Notes under the pieces: model-generated | Told to the model about the DNA's origin: nothing | Seen by the model: the letters and a program-made list of their open reading frames with translations, nothing else | Database searches by the model: none | Translations under genes and position numbers: made by a program | In this document: in pieces, positions 61,854-64,000 of the stretch | Numbering within the stretch: position 1 is the first letter of the stretch | Layout: the number at the start of each line of letters is the position of its first letter | Origin: Rhizobium sp. RCAM05350 | Lineage (GTDB): Bacteria > Pseudomonadota > Alphaproteobacteria > Rhizobiales > Rhizobiaceae | Direction: 5' to 3' | NCBI GenBank assembly: GCA_024426085.1 | Contig: CP087974.1 | Span: forward strand, 2,294,001-2,358,000 | DNA: 64,000 nucleotides

Positions 61854-62411
61854 ATGACAACAGCACTTCTCATCATCGACGTTCAGAACGCCGTTCTCGA
61901 AGGCGAAGGCACGCCCGAGCGCCAGCCGGCCATCGATGCCGCATACGCCGAGACCGTCGGCCGGCTGCAGTCGATCCAGGCCCGCGCTCGCGCCGCGCAT
62001 ATCCCAGTTATTTTCGTGCAGCACGACGGCGGCCAGGGCGATCTTTTGGCACGCTCGTCGCACGGATGGGGCCTGCGTCACGAGATCGCGCCGGTGCTCG
62101 GCGAGACCATCGTCCACAAGGCCAGTTGCGACAGCTTCTTCCAGACCGATCTTGAGGAAGAGCTTGCGAAACTGTCGATCAGCCACCTGGTCATCGGCGG
62201 CTGTCAGACGCAATTCTGCATCGACACGACCGCGCGCCGCGCAATTTCCCTCGGCTATGACGTCACGCTTCTGTCCGACGGTCATACGACCGGCGACATG
62301 GGCGAACTGACCTTTGCGCAGATCGTCGCCCACCACAATCGCGTGCTCGGTGGCTTCAATGCCGGTGGACACGCGATCGAGCTGCGCCGGTCGGGTGAAA
62401 TCACGTTCTGA
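61854..62411 (+). CDS. Isochorismatase-family cysteine hydrolase
   Basis: A 185-residue hydrolase. The catalytic triad regions are LLIIDVQNAVLEGEG (Asp), VHKASCDSFFQT (Lys) and LVIGGCQTQFCIDTTARRAI (Cys in the usual position). The family acts on amides or isochorismate; the substrate is unknown. The start MTTALLIIDVQ at 61854 is clear. It follows the LysE gene by 37 bp. The gene is intact. Confidence 0.88.
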   Translation: MTTALLIIDVQNAVLEGEGTPERQPAIDAAYAETVGRLQSIQARARAAHIPVIFVQHDGGQGDLLARSSHGWGLRHEIAPVLGETIVHKASCDSFFQTDLEEELAKLSISHLVIGGCQTQFCIDTTARRAISLGYDVTLLSDGHTTGDMGELTFAQIVAHHNRVLGGFNAGGHAIELRRSGEITF

Positions 62412-62417
62412 GTTTAT

Positions 62418-62720
62418 TTAAAAGACCGGCCGCATGAAGCTGCGTTCATAGCTGACGATGCAGCGGGTCTTTTCAGCGAGGGCAAAGGCGGCGAGGCATT
62501 CGGCGTCTTTGGCCATTTTTTCACGATATTCTTCATAGGCTGCCAGGCTCGGAAAGCTGAACAGGGCGAGCGCGATATTGTTCGTCCCTTCATGCGGCAT
62601 GAAATAGCCGTGATGGGTGCCGCCGAGGCGGTTGACCAGGGGAATCCAGAGCTTGGCGTATTCCTCGAATTCGGCAAGCTTGTAGGGATCGATCGTATAG
62701 CGCAGATAGCAGGTGATCAT
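62418..62720 (-). CDS. NIPSNAP family protein
   Basis: An intact 100-residue ferredoxin-like dimeric protein. It starts MITCYLRYTIDPYKLAEFEE, and WIPLVNRLGGTHHGYFMPHE and FSFPSLAAYEEYREKMAKDA are family blocks. No enzyme role is known. The gene lies 20 bp after the DMT exporter stop, same strand, so likely co-transcribed. Confidence 0.85.
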   Translation of the reverse strand: MITCYLRYTIDPYKLAEFEEYAKLWIPLVNRLGGTHHGYFMPHEGTNNIALALFSFPSLAAYEEYREKMAKDAECLAAFALAEKTRCIVSYERSFMRPVF

Positions 62721-62740
62721 GCGGGCCTCCATGGGTGAAC

Positions 62741-63635
62741 TCAGCCTGCCTGATGCCGCATCCGGCGGGGCCATGTCCAGCCGAATGTCATGCCGGCAGC
62801 CGCAATCAAGATCGCCACCGAGCCGAGAAGCTGCGTCGGCTGCAGCTGATGACCGAAGGCGATGCGATCAACGGCAAGCGCTGCGACGGGATAGATGAAG
62901 GAAAGAGCGCCGGTCAGATGGGTCGGCAGCTTCTGGATTGCGCCATAGAGCAGCACATACATCAGCCCGGTATGAACAGCGCCCATCGCCACCAGCAGCG
63001 CCCATTGATAGGCTTCCGTCGGCAGGCCGGAAGCGCCCGCGAACGGAGCAAGCATCAAAAGACCGGTTACGACCTGGATGAGCGCGATCAGATGCGGCGG
63101 CGTACCCTTCAGCCGCTTGGCAACGAGGGCCGCAAGCGCATAAAAGAACGCGGCGGCCAGAGCCATGGCAATCCCCGTCAGGTAATCATTGCCCGAAAAA
63201 CCGCCGGCCGGTTTTGCTTGAACGATCGCGACCATGCCGGCAAAGGCGACCGCGAGCCAACCGAGCTTCGTGGCGGTGATCTTTTCCCGGAAAACCAGGC
63301 CGCCGATGGCCAGAAGCATGAAGGGCTGGGTGTTATAGACCATGGTGGCGATGGAGATGGATGAACGCGAATAGGCACCGAACAGAAGCAGCCAGTTAAC
63401 GACGATGGCGATCCCACCGAGAACCGCGAGCCCAAACAGCCGCCATGTCAGGATGCCAGAGCGGAAATGGCCGAGGGCCGCGCAGATCGCCAGCAGCGTC
63501 AGCGCCGAACAGGCAGCGCCAGAGCACCACATCGATCACCGGTTGGCCGGACATCAGCACGAACCAGCCGATCGTGCCTGAAATCAGCATGGCCGCCGTC
63601 ATTTCGAGACTGCCGGTCCTGATATCCTTTTCCAT
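62741..63635 (-). CDS. EamA/DMT family transporter (frameshifted)
   Basis: About 298 residues with ten hydrophobic segments. The N-terminus MEKDIRTGSLEMTAAMLISG leads to WRCLFG, then a break near 63520. The first EamA repeat has MVYNTQPFMLLAIGGLVFRE and the second LLYGAIQKLPTHLTGALSFI. It is divergent from an Lrp regulator with an inverted repeat between, so it is likely an Lrp-controlled amino acid exporter. Confidence 0.87.
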
Positions 63636-63718
63636 CACATCCACTCCATTGAACGAAGCAGAAGATTATGATGCAGCAGCAGCAGAATATATGGATTTTG
63701 GAAGGAAAATTCGGCATG

Positions 63719-63739
63719 ATGCCTTATCATAAAAGGCAT
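63719..63739. promoter_or_regulatory. ATGCCTT-N7-AAGGCAT inverted repeat
   Basis: Perfect 7-bp arms in the divergent gap between the DMT exporter and the Lrp gene. The spacing suits an Lrp-dimer site. Coordinates may be off by a base. Confidence 0.5.
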
Positions 63740-63768
63740 ATCGCCAATTTCACCTTATGGAGCTTCCA

Positions 63769-64000
63769 ATGCTCGACAATCTCGACCGGCGCCTGCTCGA
63801 TATTCTTTCCCTCAACGCCCGTATCTCGCTGAAAGAACTGGCGCAGGAGGCAGGGCTTTCCTCGCCCAGCACCGCCGACCGGCTGCGGCGGCTGGAGGAT
63901 CGTGGTGTGATCACCGGTTTCACGGTGTCCATCAATCCTGCGGCGCTGGGTTATGCGCTGCAGGCGATCGTGCGGGTTCGGCCGATGCCGGGCATGCTGC
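63769..64000 (+). CDS. Lrp/AsnC family transcriptional regulator, N-terminal part
   Basis: The gene runs off the window end. The visible 77 residues begin MLDNLDRRLLDILSLNARIS, then LKELAQEAGLSSPSTADRLR and RLEDRGVITGFTVSINPAAL, the AsnC-type HTH. The ligand-binding RAM domain begins at the edge (LQAIVRVRPM). GGAG lies upstream of the ATG. It is divergent from the DMT exporter, which it probably controls. Confidence 0.88.
   Translation, partial: MLDNLDRRLLDILSLNARISLKELAQEAGLSSPSTADRLRRLEDRGVITGFTVSINPAALGYALQAIVRVRPMPGML

Overview
The window is chromosomal DNA of an alphaproteobacterium, most likely Rhizobiaceae (Rhizobium, Agrobacterium or Neorhizobium type). Supporting signs are high GC, the hrcA-grpE block divergent from rph, a rhizobial-type PmtA, the gshB-comM neighbourhood, an Irr-box-like site and dispersed palindromic repeats of rhizobial type. 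No rRNA, tRNA or CRISPR array was seen.

Layout. 1-9.4 kb: end of a sugar-lactone oxidase, a ThDP enzyme, grpE and hrcA (minus), then rph, a glyoxalase-fold gene, rdgB and hemW (plus), and a divergent MarR/DMT-exporter pair. 9.4-18.7 kb: ProC-like reductase, M29 aminopeptidase, GST/MarR pair, YbaK, an ArsC-like protein, and a catabolic group (PhnX, FAD amine oxidase, aspartoacylase-like enzyme, alpha/beta hydrolase). 18-26.5 kb: two alkyltransferase genes, an ArsR/AHSA1 pair with a striking operator, guaA, MTA/SAH nucleosidase, thioesterase, TspO, GNAT. 25.4-32.2 kb: an imelysin / di-haem oxidoreductase / DUF1513 iron-related cluster with corA inside. 32-46 kb: housekeeping genes (rsmB, rlpA, queG, uppP, pyrF, pmtA, dnaN, rsmI, yraN). 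46.3-51.8 kb: ugpBAEC glycerol-3-phosphate uptake plus a nuclease-family gene. 51.8-59.2 kb: gshB and comM. 59.3-64 kb: cysK, two LysE exporters, isochorismatase-like and NIPSNAP genes, and a DMT exporter divergent from an Lrp regulator cut by the window end.

The main novelty is a 4,682-bp transposon at 53945-58626 that splits comM just after its Walker B motif. It has 33-bp terminal inverted repeats (32 of 33 identical), an exact 8-bp target duplication (GAATTCAC), and an IS1595-family transposase. Its cargo is a HEPN/Abi_2 (abortive-infection type) protein, a DUF6471 HTH-like protein, a DUF5343-like protein, a tiny HTH protein and an uncharacterised coiled-coil/DNA-binding-like protein. Joining the flanks with one copy of the duplication restores the comM reading frame exactly.

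Caution: more than half of the genes here carry apparent 1-2 base frameshifts, often in homopolymers, and these include essential genes (guaA, uppP). I read this as sequence error, not decay. I therefore give whole-gene spans and mark where the frame breaks. The comM split is different, because it has true transposon boundaries.
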